Part shown: piece after piece, positions 52,346-60,204 of the stretch
Layout: each line of letters starts with the position of its first letter
Position numbering within the stretch: the first letter of the stretch is position 1
From: Bacillota bacterium
Lineage (GTDB): Bacteria; Bacillota; Clostridia; Christensenellales; JAEXRW01
Length of the DNA: 64,000 nt
Direction of reading: 5' to 3'
Assembly: GCA_023454175.1 (NCBI GenBank)
Contig: JAEXRW010000008.1
Span: 62,001-126,000, forward strand
Program-made: the position numbers and the translations under genes
Notes under the pieces: model-generated
What the model saw: the letters and a program-made list of their open reading frames with translations, nothing else
Told to the model about the DNA's origin: nothing
The model's database searches: none

Positions 52346-52555
52346 GCCTCCGGCTCCTTTATCGTGGTATTTAAATGTATCCTTTGCTACTCTGTATACC
52401 CTTATTCCCGCTCGTTGCAACAGGATGCCGGCGGGTTTTCTCATAGCCGGTGAATAGGGCAAAACGCGATGCATAAATCATAACTGTCTGCAGTCTGGTA
52501 ATAGTATTATACAGTGCATTTTTGCCTTACTCGCACAGGTAACGGGGTACACAGC

Positions 52556-53557
52556 ATGATTGCAGATATTCTCATGACGCTGGTGAGCCTGGGGATGATC
52601 CTTTTGTCCTGCGTGGTCTTCACCAACGCCATCGAATGGCTCGGCCATAAAGTTCATCTGGGGCAGGGCGTCGTGGGCAGCATTTTTGCCGCCGTGGGCA
52701 CGGCGCTGCCCGAGACGGTCATCCCCATCATCGCCATCCTTTCCAACAAGGACGGCAAGGCCCTGGAGGTGGGCATCGGCTCCATAGCGGGCGCCCCCTT
52801 CATGCTCGGCACCCTTGCCTTCTTCATCACCGGCCTGGCCGTCGTCATCTATCGTCTCATGGGCAGGCGGAAACTCGCGATGAACGCCGATCCCCGTGTG
52901 GTCACAAGGGATCTGTCTTACTTCATCATGATCTATGCCATAGCGGTCTTCGCGTCGTTCCTGCAGATCTACCTTTTGAAAGTAGTCGTCTCGGTCATCC
53001 TGGTGTTCCTGTATATCGTCTATCTGAAAAAGACCTTTTCCCAGGAGTGTGAGCAGTGCGGGGATCTGGACCCGCTGTTTACTTCACGCTTTCTGAAGGC
53101 GAAAGCCACCCTCCCCTGGATCATCGCGCAGGCGCTCCTCGGTCTTGCCGTCATCATCCTGGGGGCGGACCTCTTTGTGAAGTACGTCCAGCACCTTTCA
53201 GGCCACCTGGGCGTATCCACCCTCGTATTGTCCATCATCATCACGCCCATCGCCACCGAACTTCCCGAAAAGCTGAATTCCGTCATCTGGACCGGCAAAA
53301 AAAAGGACACTCTCGCCCTTGGCAATATCACCGGGGCCATGGTCTTCCAGTCCAGTGTACCCGTCGTCTTCGGCATCCTTTTCACCCCCTGGCATTTGGC
53401 GGGTGTGACGCTGGTGACGGCCATACTCGCTTTGTCCGGCGCGCTCTTCTATCTCATCTGGATAAAGGTAACAAAGAAGGTACATCCCTTTCCCCTGCTC
53501 GTCGGTGGAATTCTATATGCCATATTCCTCATCTATGTGGCTTCGAATGGTGCATGA
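52556..53557 (+). CDS. Sodium/calcium-exchanger-family cation antiporter
   Basis: A 333-residue membrane protein with about ten helices and two inverted Na_Ca_ex halves. The ion-site repeat motifs are GSIFAAVGTALPETVIPI and STLVLSIIITPIATELPEKL (alpha-repeats with acidic residues). A cytosolic loop separates the halves. It would exchange Ca2+ or another divalent ion for Na+ or H+. CGGGGT stands before the ATG at 52556. It stands alone. Confidence 0.87.
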   Translation: MIADILMTLVSLGMILLSCVVFTNAIEWLGHKVHLGQGVVGSIFAAVGTALPETVIPIIAILSNKDGKALEVGIGSIAGAPFMLGTLAFFITGLAVVIYRLMGRRKLAMNADPRVVTRDLSYFIMIYAIAVFASFLQIYLLKVVVSVILVFLYIVYLKKTFSQECEQCGDLDPLFTSRFLKAKATLPWIIAQALLGLAVIILGADLFVKYVQHLSGHLGVSTLVLSIIITPIATELPEKLNSVIWTGKKKDTLALGNITGAMVFQSSVPVVFGILFTPWHLAGVTLVTAILALSGALFYLIWIKVTKKVHPFPLLVGGILYAIFLIYVASNGA

Positions 53558-53942
53558 TACTTCGGCCGATCAATACTCTAATAGGAATAAAATCCACCTG
53601 CATGGGCACGCGTTTTGGGTGTGTATCTCTCTTCAATAATACCCCAAAGGCATTATGTTACTTCTATATATTATTCGTAGGGGCGGCCCTTTGTGGCCGC
53701 CTGTGTGATCCTTGGACACGGCCTGAAGGGTATTGATACGGTCCATACAGGCGTGTTCAGGGAGAGGTAGTGCTAAAGAAAAAGGGGGTTGGTGAAGTTT
53801 TTGACAGCAATAACCCTCTTCCTGATTATCCCCCTTCCACACCTTGTGCCTCATGACAGTCTTCTGACCGTTGGAGGCGCATCCGCATTTCCCAAAGAGC
53901 CCATTGCCCCCGGTTGGGGTTTCTGACGGAGGTTTCATCTGC
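53558..53942. other. Gene-free stretch with repeat-like hairpin
   Basis: No gene is supported here. A perfect 7-bp hairpin (53682-53688/53695-53701, GGCGGCC/GGCCGCC) lies in a piece that begins TTCGTAGGGGCGGCC and resembles intergenic repeats of gut Clostridia as I recall them. The remainder looks non-coding on both strands. Confidence 0.5.
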
Positions 53943-53976
53943 AAAAAAGCCGGCATGGTCTCCCATGCCGGCTTTT
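53943..53976 (-). terminator. Strong terminator of the amt-glnK operon
   Basis: Arms 53943-53957 and 53962-53976 are perfect 15-bp complements with a 4-base loop and T runs on both strands. It lies 22 bases past the PII stop and ends the nitrogen block. Confidence 0.92.
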
Positions 53977-53998
53977 TCTTATACCCGGGGTTTAATCG

Positions 53999-54337
53999 TT
54001 ATACTGCGTCGTTCCCGCGTTCGCCTGTGCGGATGCGGATGGCGTCGGCCACGTCGTAGACGAATACCTTTCCGTCGCCGATCTCGCCCGTGCGTGCTGC
54101 GCCTACCGCCGTCTCGAGCACTTTTTCCAGGTCCTCGTCCTTTACGACGAGTTCAATCTTGACTTTGGGCAGGAAGTTCAGTTCGATGGTCGTCCCGCGG
54201 TAGACTTCCTTCCAGCCCATCTGCCTGCCGCAGCCCATGATCTGGCTCACAGATATGCCGTTGATGTTGATGGTTGCCAGTGCCTCCTTCACGTCTTCCA
54301 GGCTGGCGGGACGGATGATCATTTCGATTTTTTTCAT
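53999..54337 (-). CDS. glnK: PII nitrogen signal protein (GlnK type)
   Basis: A 112-residue protein. The PII start MKKIEMIIRPASLEDVKEAL, the T-loop with GWKEVYRGTT (Tyr available for modification) and the C-terminal B/C-loops (GEIGDGKVFVYDVADAIRIRTGERG) are present. It senses 2-oxoglutarate and energy and binds the ammonium transporter when nitrogen is plentiful. It lies 15 bases behind amt. A very strong terminator follows. Confidence 0.94.
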   Translation of the reverse strand: MKKIEMIIRPASLEDVKEALATININGISVSQIMGCGRQMGWKEVYRGTTIELNFLPKVKIELVVKDEDLEKVLETAVGAARTGEIGDGKVFVYDVADAIRIRTGERGNDAV

Positions 54338-54352
54338 TTCAAAGCGCCTCCT

Positions 54353-55609
54353 TTAATCAAGTCCCGTAAATGACGGGTATGCAGATTCGCCATGCTGCGA
54401 GTGGTCCAGTCCCTCGTTCTCTTCGCGCGGTGACACGCGGTTCTTCCGGGTGATCAGTCCTACCAGTTTCATGATGAGGAAGGTCCCTACGCCGGCCAGC
54501 GCGATGGTCACGCCGATGGCTGCCAGCTGGGCCAGCAACAGATTCGCGTTGCCGCTGAATACCAGGCCTTCGTTTGTAACGGCGGGGTTGACGGCCGTCG
54601 AGGCGAAAAGGCCGGTCGCGATGCCGCCCCAGATGCCGCCGATGCCGTGGCATCCGAAAGCGTCCAGCGCGTCATCATAGCGCAGTTTCCGTTTCAGCTG
54701 GGTGATGGCCAGCCAGCACAGCGGGCTCACCACCAGGCCGATGACGATGGATGCCCAGATGGGCACGAAACCGCAGGCCGGTGTTACTGCCACCAGGCCC
54801 ACCACGGCGCCTGTTGCGGCGCCCAAAGCCGTGGGTTTCTTGTTCACGATGGTCTCCATCAGCATCCAGGAGAGCATCGCGGCCGCCGCGGCCGTATTTG
54901 TGGTCATGAAGGCATGCCCCGCCAGTCCGCTGGCGGAAAGCGCGCTGCCCGCGTTGAAGCCGAACCAGCCAAACCACAGCAGCGCCGCGCCCAGCAGGAC
55001 AAACGGGATGTTGTGCGGTGCCGGTGCGGATTGGTTGACGTTCTTCCTTCTTCCAAGGATCAGGCATGCGATGAGGCCCGATACGCCCGAGCTGATATGC
55101 ACCACGTTGCCGCCCGCAAAGTCCAGTGCGCCCAGGTTCCGTAGGAAGCCGCCGGTGCCCCATACCATGTGTGCCAGCGGATAGTATACGATCAGGGACC
55201 AGATCACGGTGAAAAGCAGCTGCGATGAATATTTCATGCGTTCAGCGACGGCGCCCGTGATGAGGGCCGGTGTGATGATGGCAAACATCATCTGGAAGAT
55301 GGCAAATACCAGGTGCGGGATGGTCGCCGCATAGTCGGCGTTGGGTGTGCCTGCCACCCCCATCAGTCCCGCCCAGTTGAAGTTGCCGATCACGCCCCCC
55401 AGATCCTGCCCGAAGGACATGGTGTAGCCTACGCCCACCCACATGATGGACGCCACCGCGATGATACCGTAGGATGACATCATGGTGTTGAGTACGTTTT
55501 TCCGCCTTACCATGCCCCCGTAAAAGAATGCAAGGCCGGGAGTCATGATCAGGACCAGTGCGCTTGCGATCAATACAAACGCGGTGTCTCCGGTGTTGAT
55601 TTCCGGCAT
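54353..55609 (-). CDS. amt: Ammonium transporter Amt (glnK-linked copy)
   Basis: A 418-residue channel with eleven helices. The opening is TGDTAFVLIASALVLIMTPG and the Amt signature includes FAGGNVVHISSGVSGLIA with the first of the twin His. The second His is in FGCHGIGGIWGG. It takes up ammonium and is gated by GlnK, encoded 15 bases on. It is a near copy of the next amt (55938-57191). The leader at 55648-55747 carries duplicated hairpins, which suggests transcriptional control. Confidence 0.95.
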   Translation of the reverse strand: MPEINTGDTAFVLIASALVLIMTPGLAFFYGGMVRRKNVLNTMMSSYGIIAVASIMWVGVGYTMSFGQDLGGVIGNFNWAGLMGVAGTPNADYAATIPHLVFAIFQMMFAIITPALITGAVAERMKYSSQLLFTVIWSLIVYYPLAHMVWGTGGFLRNLGALDFAGGNVVHISSGVSGLIACLILGRRKNVNQSAPAPHNIPFVLLGAALLWFGWFGFNAGSALSASGLAGHAFMTTNTAAAAAMLSWMLMETIVNKKPTALGAATGAVVGLVAVTPACGFVPIWASIVIGLVVSPLCWLAITQLKRKLRYDDALDAFGCHGIGGIWGGIATGLFASTAVNPAVTNEGLVFSGNANLLLAQLAAIGVTIALAGVGTFLIMKLVGLITRKNRVSPREENEGLDHSQHGESAYPSFTGLD

Positions 55610-55647
55610 GTTGAGTTCCCCCTTTATTTTTGTTTTTTTATAAAATC

Positions 55648-55747
55648 AAAACAAAGACGCATAAAAATCTTTCCTGCTGATTTCTAAGCGTCTTCGCTTT
55701 GGGAGGCGCGTAAAAATCTGTGTGATGATTTCTAAGCGCCTTCGCTT
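55648..55747 (-). promoter_or_regulatory. Duplicated hairpin leader of amt
   Basis: Two direct repeats of about 38 bases (55661-55699 and 55710-55747) each form a hairpin on the minus strand. Inner arms TAGAAATC/GATTTTTA are conserved. Outer arms covary: GACGC/GCGTC in the copy near the gene, GGCGC/GCGCC in the other. The near copy extends to a 13-bp stem (55688-55700 with 55648-55660) followed by T-rich sequence, so it can act as a terminator. The segment AAGCGAAGACGCTT can also fold alone. Confidence 0.7.
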
Positions 55748-55937
55748 AATTTTCAAATTTATCATTTTTCACCCTGGCCTGCCGCCATGGCAGGTTTCAG
55801 GGTATATGTCCCGGGTTCAATGTGGGAGCATTGCCTTCCCTGTGCTCCCCCCGACGGACCTTTGGTTTTGTTCCGGCCGCGTGGGTCGCAGTCTGAACGG
55901 TTATTCCTGTAATAGGATCTGACGCGGATGTTGTGTT

Positions 55938-57191
55938 CTAATCCAGTCCGGTAAATGAGGGATACGCGGATTCTCCGTGTTGCGAATGGTCCAGTCCCTC
56001 GTTTTCTTCCCTTGAGGTCACACGCATCTTGGTGATGACCCCCACCAGTTTCATGATCACGAACGTCCCGCCCACCGCCAGCGCCACCGTGACGCCCATG
56101 GCCGCCAGTGTCGGGCCCATCAGGCCGAAGTTGCCGCTGAAAACCAATCCTTCTTTTGTGACCGCCGGGTTGACTGCGCTCGATGCAAAGAGTCCGGTCA
56201 CGATGCTCCCCCAGATCCCGCCGATGCCGTGGCACCCGAAGGCGTCCAGGGAATCGTCGTAGCGCAGCTTGCGCTTGAGCATGGTCACAGCCGCCCAGCA
56301 CAGCGGGCTGACCACCAGGCCCGTCACCACCGCTCCCCATACCGGGATGTATCCCGCCGCCTGTGTGACGGAAGCGAGTCCCACGACTGCGCCCGTGGCT
56401 GCGCCCAGTGCAGTGGGCTTTTTGTTCGTGAAGCTCTCCATCAGCATCCAGGAAAGCATCCCGAAGGCGCCCGATGTCATGGTGTTGAGGAAAGCCGTCA
56501 CTGCGACGTCGTTGGCCGATAATGCGCTCCCGGCATTGAAGCCGAACCACCCGAACCACAGGATGCCCGCTCCCAGCAGGACAAACGGGATGTTGTGCGG
56601 CGCCGGTGTCGAGGACCCTGCCTTTTTCCGTTTTCCCAGTACCAGGCAGGCGATGAGCCCGGATACGCCCGAGCTGATGTGCACCACGTTGCCGCCCGCG
56701 AAATCCAGCGCGCCCATGTTGCGCAGGAATCCGCCTGTACCCCAGACCATGTGCGCCAGCGGATAGTAGACCACCAGTGACCACAGCACCGTGAAAAGGA
56801 GCTGTGCCGAGTACTTCATCCGCTCCGCCACGGCTCCGGTGATGATCGCAGGTGTGATGATGGCAAACATCATCTGGAATACTGCAAACAGCAGGTGTGG
56901 GATCGTCGCTGCGTAGGCTGCATTGGGAGTCCTTCCCACTCCCATCAGGCCCGCCCAGCTCAGGTTGCCGATCACGCCTCCCACATCGGGACCGAAGGAC
57001 AGGGTGTAGCCCACCGCTATCCACATCGCTGCCGCCACCCCGATGATGCCATAGGACGACATCATGGTGTTGAGCACGTTCTTGCGCCGTACCATGCCCC
57101 CGTAGAAGAAGGCCAGCCCCGGCGTCATCAGCAATACCATCGCACTTGCGATCAGAACGAACGCGGTATCGCCAGTGTTGATGTCCGGCAT
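55938..57191 (-). CDS. amt: Ammonium transporter Amt (second copy)
   Basis: A 417-residue Amt protein nearly identical in layout to the first (TGDTAFVLIASAMVLLMTPG, twin His in NVVHISSGVSG and FGCHGIGGIWG). No PII gene directly follows it; the other amt and then glnK do. Its leader folds into the ANTAR-like hairpin at 57225-57310. Close paralogues in tandem suggest duplication, with different leaders now controlling each copy. Confidence 0.94.
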   Translation of the reverse strand: MPDINTGDTAFVLIASAMVLLMTPGLAFFYGGMVRRKNVLNTMMSSYGIIGVAAAMWIAVGYTLSFGPDVGGVIGNLSWAGLMGVGRTPNAAYAATIPHLLFAVFQMMFAIITPAIITGAVAERMKYSAQLLFTVLWSLVVYYPLAHMVWGTGGFLRNMGALDFAGGNVVHISSGVSGLIACLVLGKRKKAGSSTPAPHNIPFVLLGAGILWFGWFGFNAGSALSANDVAVTAFLNTMTSGAFGMLSWMLMESFTNKKPTALGAATGAVVGLASVTQAAGYIPVWGAVVTGLVVSPLCWAAVTMLKRKLRYDDSLDAFGCHGIGGIWGSIVTGLFASSAVNPAVTKEGLVFSGNFGLMGPTLAAMGVTVALAVGGTFVIMKLVGVITKMRVTSREENEGLDHSQHGESAYPSFTGLD

Positions 57192-57224
57192 GTTTGTTCC
57201 CCCTAAATGCTTTTTTCATAAGAA

Positions 57225-57310
57225 AAAGCAAAGGCGCCCGTTCATTCCATAAAAGGTCTGATTGAAAGCGCCCTTGCTTTATTTGTGTCGCTGCACGTTC
57301 CATGCAGCAA
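57225..57310 (-). promoter_or_regulatory. Antitermination leader of amt with AAGGGC hexaloop
   Basis: On the minus strand a hairpin at 57310-57288 (8-bp stem) precedes a second one at 57280-57265: stem AAAGC/GCTTT around the hexaloop AAGGGC (A1 and G4, as in ANTAR targets). The same bases also form the left arm (57268-57280) of a 13-bp terminator stem with 57225-57237 and a T-rich tail. The two folds exclude each other, the hallmark of ANTAR-controlled antitermination. Confidence 0.7.
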
Positions 57311-57330
57311 TGATTGGATTCAGTTTCGGC

Positions 57331-57921
57331 TCAGTGCCGGATGTCGTTCCATGAAAGCCTGCCCTCGATAATCATCTGGGCAATCTCCCTGAGGGGCACC
57401 CGCCGGTCCATGCTCACCTTCCGCATGGCCGTATAGGCCGTGTTTTCCTCCACGCCCTGGTTCATGATGATCCCCTTGGCCCTGTCGATCAGGATGCGTG
57501 CTTTCATGCTTTCCTTGAGTTCTTCCAGTTCTTCTTCCAGGTGCTTGATTTTTTGGTCGTACTGGTTCATGGTATCCACCGCATTGAGTAGTACCTGCCT
57601 GTGCAGGGGTTTCTCCAGCACAAAAAGATCCAGCTTGCCGGCTGCTTTTTCGCAATCTTCCTTGCGCGGCTTTGGCGCCAGCAGGATGACCTTGCATATG
57701 GCCTCTTCACACAATACCTTCGCCAGGTCCAGCCCGTTCATGTCCGGCAGTTCAAAATTCACGATCGCGATATCCGGCGGGCTCATGCGAAATCGGCGTA
57801 AAGCCTCCATGCCCGATGACAGCGTATCGTTCACGGTATATCCTGCATGGAGCAGCACTGACTTCACCTTGTCGCAGAATTCTCCCCTGGGCAGAGCAAG
57901 CGAAAGCCTATTTTCCGGCAT
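57331..57921 (-). CDS. ANTAR-domain antiterminator with atypical receiver domain
   Basis: A 196-residue protein. An N-terminal receiver-like domain (about 1-120) has the acceptor Asp replaced by Asn in PPDIAIVNFELPDMNG; Lys in FVLEKPL is kept. A coiled coil (about 125-145) and a C-terminal ANTAR domain (KARILIDRAKGIIMNQGVEEN, TAYTAMRKVSMDRR) that binds paired RNA hexaloops follow. The start at 57921 has GGAG upstream. It follows glnA by 14 bases. It likely stabilises antiterminator hairpins in the glnA and amt leaders. How it is switched without the Asp is open. Confidence 0.88.
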   Translation of the reverse strand: MPENRLSLALPRGEFCDKVKSVLLHAGYTVNDTLSSGMEALRRFRMSPPDIAIVNFELPDMNGLDLAKVLCEEAICKVILLAPKPRKEDCEKAAGKLDLFVLEKPLHRQVLLNAVDTMNQYDQKIKHLEEELEELKESMKARILIDRAKGIIMNQGVEENTAYTAMRKVSMDRRVPLREIAQMIIEGRLSWNDIRH

Positions 57922-57935
57922 ACTTATCGCTCCAA

Positions 57936-59267
57936 TCAAAACACGCCCAGATATTTTTCCACTTCCCAGGGATGCACTTTGATGCGGTATTCGTTCCATT
58001 CCTTGGTCTTGGCATCCACGTATCTTTCCACGATGTGCTCGCCAAGTACGCTTGTGACCAGTTCATCCTTCAGCATTTCCTGCAGTGCATCGTAGAGGGA
58101 GCCGGGGAGGCTTTCCACCCCATATTCTTTGCGTGCGGTCTCGTCCATATGGAAGATGTTCTTGTCCACGCTGGGCACGGGTTTGAGGCCTTTCTTGATG
58201 CCGTCCAGGCCGGCCGCCAGCATCAGCGCGAAGGTCAGGTACGGGTTGCAGGCCGGATCGGGGTTGCGCACCTCGATGCGTGTTCCCTGTCCTCTGGCTG
58301 CCGGGATGCGGATCAGCGGGCTCCTGTTTTGTGCGGACCAGGCGATGTAGCACGGGGCCTCATAGCCTGGCACCAGGCGCTTGTAGGAGTTCACCAGCGG
58401 GTTGCTGATGGCCGTGATGCTTTTGATATGGTTCATCACGCCCGCGATGTAGCTGTATGCCGCTTCGCTCAGCTGCAGTTTGTCCTTCGGTTCATAAAAG
58501 GCGTTCTTTCCGTCTTTGGAGAGGGACTGGTTGCAGTGCATGCCCGAGCCGTTGATGCCGAAGATCGGTTTGGGCATGAAGGTGGCGTGCAGGCCGTGCC
58601 GCTGGGAGATGGATTTTACCACCAGTTTAAATGTCATGACACTGTCCGCGGTCTTGAGCGCTTCGGCGTATTTGAAGTCGATCTCGTGCTGGCCGCGTGC
58701 CACCTCATGGTGGGAGGCTTCGATGTCAAAACCCATTTCCTCCAGGGCGATGCAGATGTCGCGCCGTGCGTCCTCGCCCAGGTCTATCGGGGCCAGGTCA
58801 AAGTAGCCGCCGTCGTCATGGGTGATGGTCGTGGGTTTGCCCTCCTCGTCGGTGTGGAAGAGGAAAAATTCGCATTCCGGGCCCACGTTGAATGTGTAGC
58901 CCATGTCCGCCGCTTCCTTCAGCACCTTTTTCAGGATGTAGCGCGGGCACCCCTGGAAGGGCTTGCCCTCTGTCGTGTATACGTCGCAGATGATGCGGGC
59001 CACGCGGTTCTGCTGCGGCCGCCACGGGAATACTTCGAATGTATCGATATCGGGTATGAGCAGCATATCCGATTCCTCGATGCGCACAAAGCCGTCGATG
59101 GATGAACCGTCGAACATCGCACCGTTGTCCAGTATACCCGCCAGGTTCTCCGCCATGACCGCCACGTTTTTGAGCATCCCGAATACGTCTGTGAACTGGA
59201 GTCTTACGAATTTCACGTCATTCTCTTTGACGAGCCTCAGGACATCTTCCTTTGAATACCTTCCCAT
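57936..59267 (-). CDS. glnA: Glutamine synthetase type I
   Basis: A 443-residue enzyme of the GSI-alpha length. FVRLQFTDVFGMLKNV, the FDGSSIDGF segment, the metal/glutamate site VGPECEFFLF, ATP-site residues KPIFGINGSGMHCNQSL and NRSPLIRIPAARGQGTRIEVR are all present. It makes glutamine from glutamate, ammonium and ATP. AAAGGAG sets the start at 59267. The alpha form lacks the adenylylation loop of the beta form. It is co-transcribed with the ANTAR gene. The leader at 59307-59363 suggests antitermination control. Confidence 0.96.
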   Translation of the reverse strand: MGRYSKEDVLRLVKENDVKFVRLQFTDVFGMLKNVAVMAENLAGILDNGAMFDGSSIDGFVRIEESDMLLIPDIDTFEVFPWRPQQNRVARIICDVYTTEGKPFQGCPRYILKKVLKEAADMGYTFNVGPECEFFLFHTDEEGKPTTITHDDGGYFDLAPIDLGEDARRDICIALEEMGFDIEASHHEVARGQHEIDFKYAEALKTADSVMTFKLVVKSISQRHGLHATFMPKPIFGINGSGMHCNQSLSKDGKNAFYEPKDKLQLSEAAYSYIAGVMNHIKSITAISNPLVNSYKRLVPGYEAPCYIAWSAQNRSPLIRIPAARGQGTRIEVRNPDPACNPYLTFALMLAAGLDGIKKGLKPVPSVDKNIFHMDETARKEYGVESLPGSLYDALQEMLKDELVTSVLGEHIVERYVDAKTKEWNEYRIKVHPWEVEKYLGVF

Positions 59268-59306
59268 ATTCAAATCTCCTTTCAATGATGTATAAAATAT
59301 TAGTAA

Positions 59307-59363
59307 AAGAGCGCACTTCATAAATGACGGTGTACCGTCACTCATGCAGAACGCCCTTGTCCT
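59307..59363 (-). promoter_or_regulatory. glnA leader with AAGGGC hexaloop and overlapping terminator
   Basis: On the minus strand AGGAC/GTTCT pairs around the hexaloop AAGGGC (59363-59348), exactly the hexaloop in the amt leader. AAGGGCG (59358-59352) can instead pair with CGCTCTT (59313-59307), enclosing the small hairpin TGACGG/CCGTCA (59325-59340) and followed by T-rich sequence. The terminator stem is shorter (7 bp) than in amt. Confidence 0.6.
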
Positions 59364-59456
59364 TTCTTGTTTTCATGTTTTCAATCCCGGGCATTATGCA
59401 TGCGGGTTCATGCCTCACGCTCTTGGGAACACTGATCATGTAAACCAGCGTTTCCG

Positions 59457-60191
59457 TTATACCCCGACATACATTTTACCATAGGGCCGCTTGCTTGCGG
59501 CGGTTATTTTGATAAATTTTGCATTCAGTATCTTTTTCGCATCCCCGCCGAAATACGAGCAGTAATTCTGCACCAGGTCTGCGATCTTGGCCATATCTTC
59601 CTCGCTCGCGGGCTGGACGGTGGCTTCGCGTCCCAGCATGGTCCTGTCCACTTCCCCCCGCAGGTAGATGACGCCGCCGTGGATGCCCGTTGCGCAGAAC
59701 CGGCCCGTCAGTTCCTTCCCGCCGCTATTCAGCCCCAGCACCAGCACGATGCCGCCCGCCATGTATTCCCCCAGGAAATCTCCCGTGCACCCGCCGATGA
59801 CGAGCATGGGTTTTTTGTCCATGTACTCCTTCATGTGGATGCCCACCCGGTACCCGGCATTGCCCTGCACGTAGATGCTGCCCCCGCGCATGGCGTAGCC
59901 CGCCGCGTCCCCGCAGTTGCCGTGGATGACGATGGAGCCGTCGTTCATGGTGTTGCCCGTCCCGTCCTGCGCGTTGCCCATGACCTCGATCTCCCCGCCG
60001 TCCATGTAGCACCCCAGGTCGTTGCCCGGCGTGCCCACGAGGTGCAGGTGATATCCTGTTTTCATGGCGCTGCCGATGTACCGCTGCCCAGCCACGTGTT
60101 TGACCTGGACATGGAGGTCGTGCTTGAGGCTTTCCTTGATGAGTATATTCAATTCCTTGTGGTCAGCAGTACCTGCCTGTAATGTCATCAT
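59457..60191 (-). CDS. Glutamate synthase GXGXG-domain subunit (GltB3 type)
   Basis: A 244-residue protein of the beta-helix type found at the end of glutamate synthase. Repeated turns such as GGEIEVMGNAQDGTGNTMNDG, GNCGDAAGYAMRGGSIYVQG and GGCTGDFLGEYMAGGIVLVLG are present. In bacteria like Thermotoga and in archaea this domain is a separate subunit. It binds the catalytic subunits to complete the enzyme. It lies 13 bases behind the FAD reductase in the same operon. Confidence 0.88.
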   Translation of the reverse strand: MMTLQAGTADHKELNILIKESLKHDLHVQVKHVAGQRYIGSAMKTGYHLHLVGTPGNDLGCYMDGGEIEVMGNAQDGTGNTMNDGSIVIHGNCGDAAGYAMRGGSIYVQGNAGYRVGIHMKEYMDKKPMLVIGGCTGDFLGEYMAGGIVLVLGLNSGGKELTGRFCATGIHGGVIYLRGEVDRTMLGREATVQPASEEDMAKIADLVQNYCSYFGGDAKKILNAKFIKITAASKRPYGKMYVGV

Positions 60192-60204
60192 CCATGCTCC
60201 CTTC

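Noticed and set aside
53682..53701. Terminator for the cation exchanger gene
   Set aside because: The hairpin has no T tract and lies 125 bases past the stop inside repeat-like sequence.
55762..57303. A 513-codon minus-strand frame over the second amt gene
   Set aside because: It is a shifted frame of amt; the Amt protein in the other frame is fully conserved.
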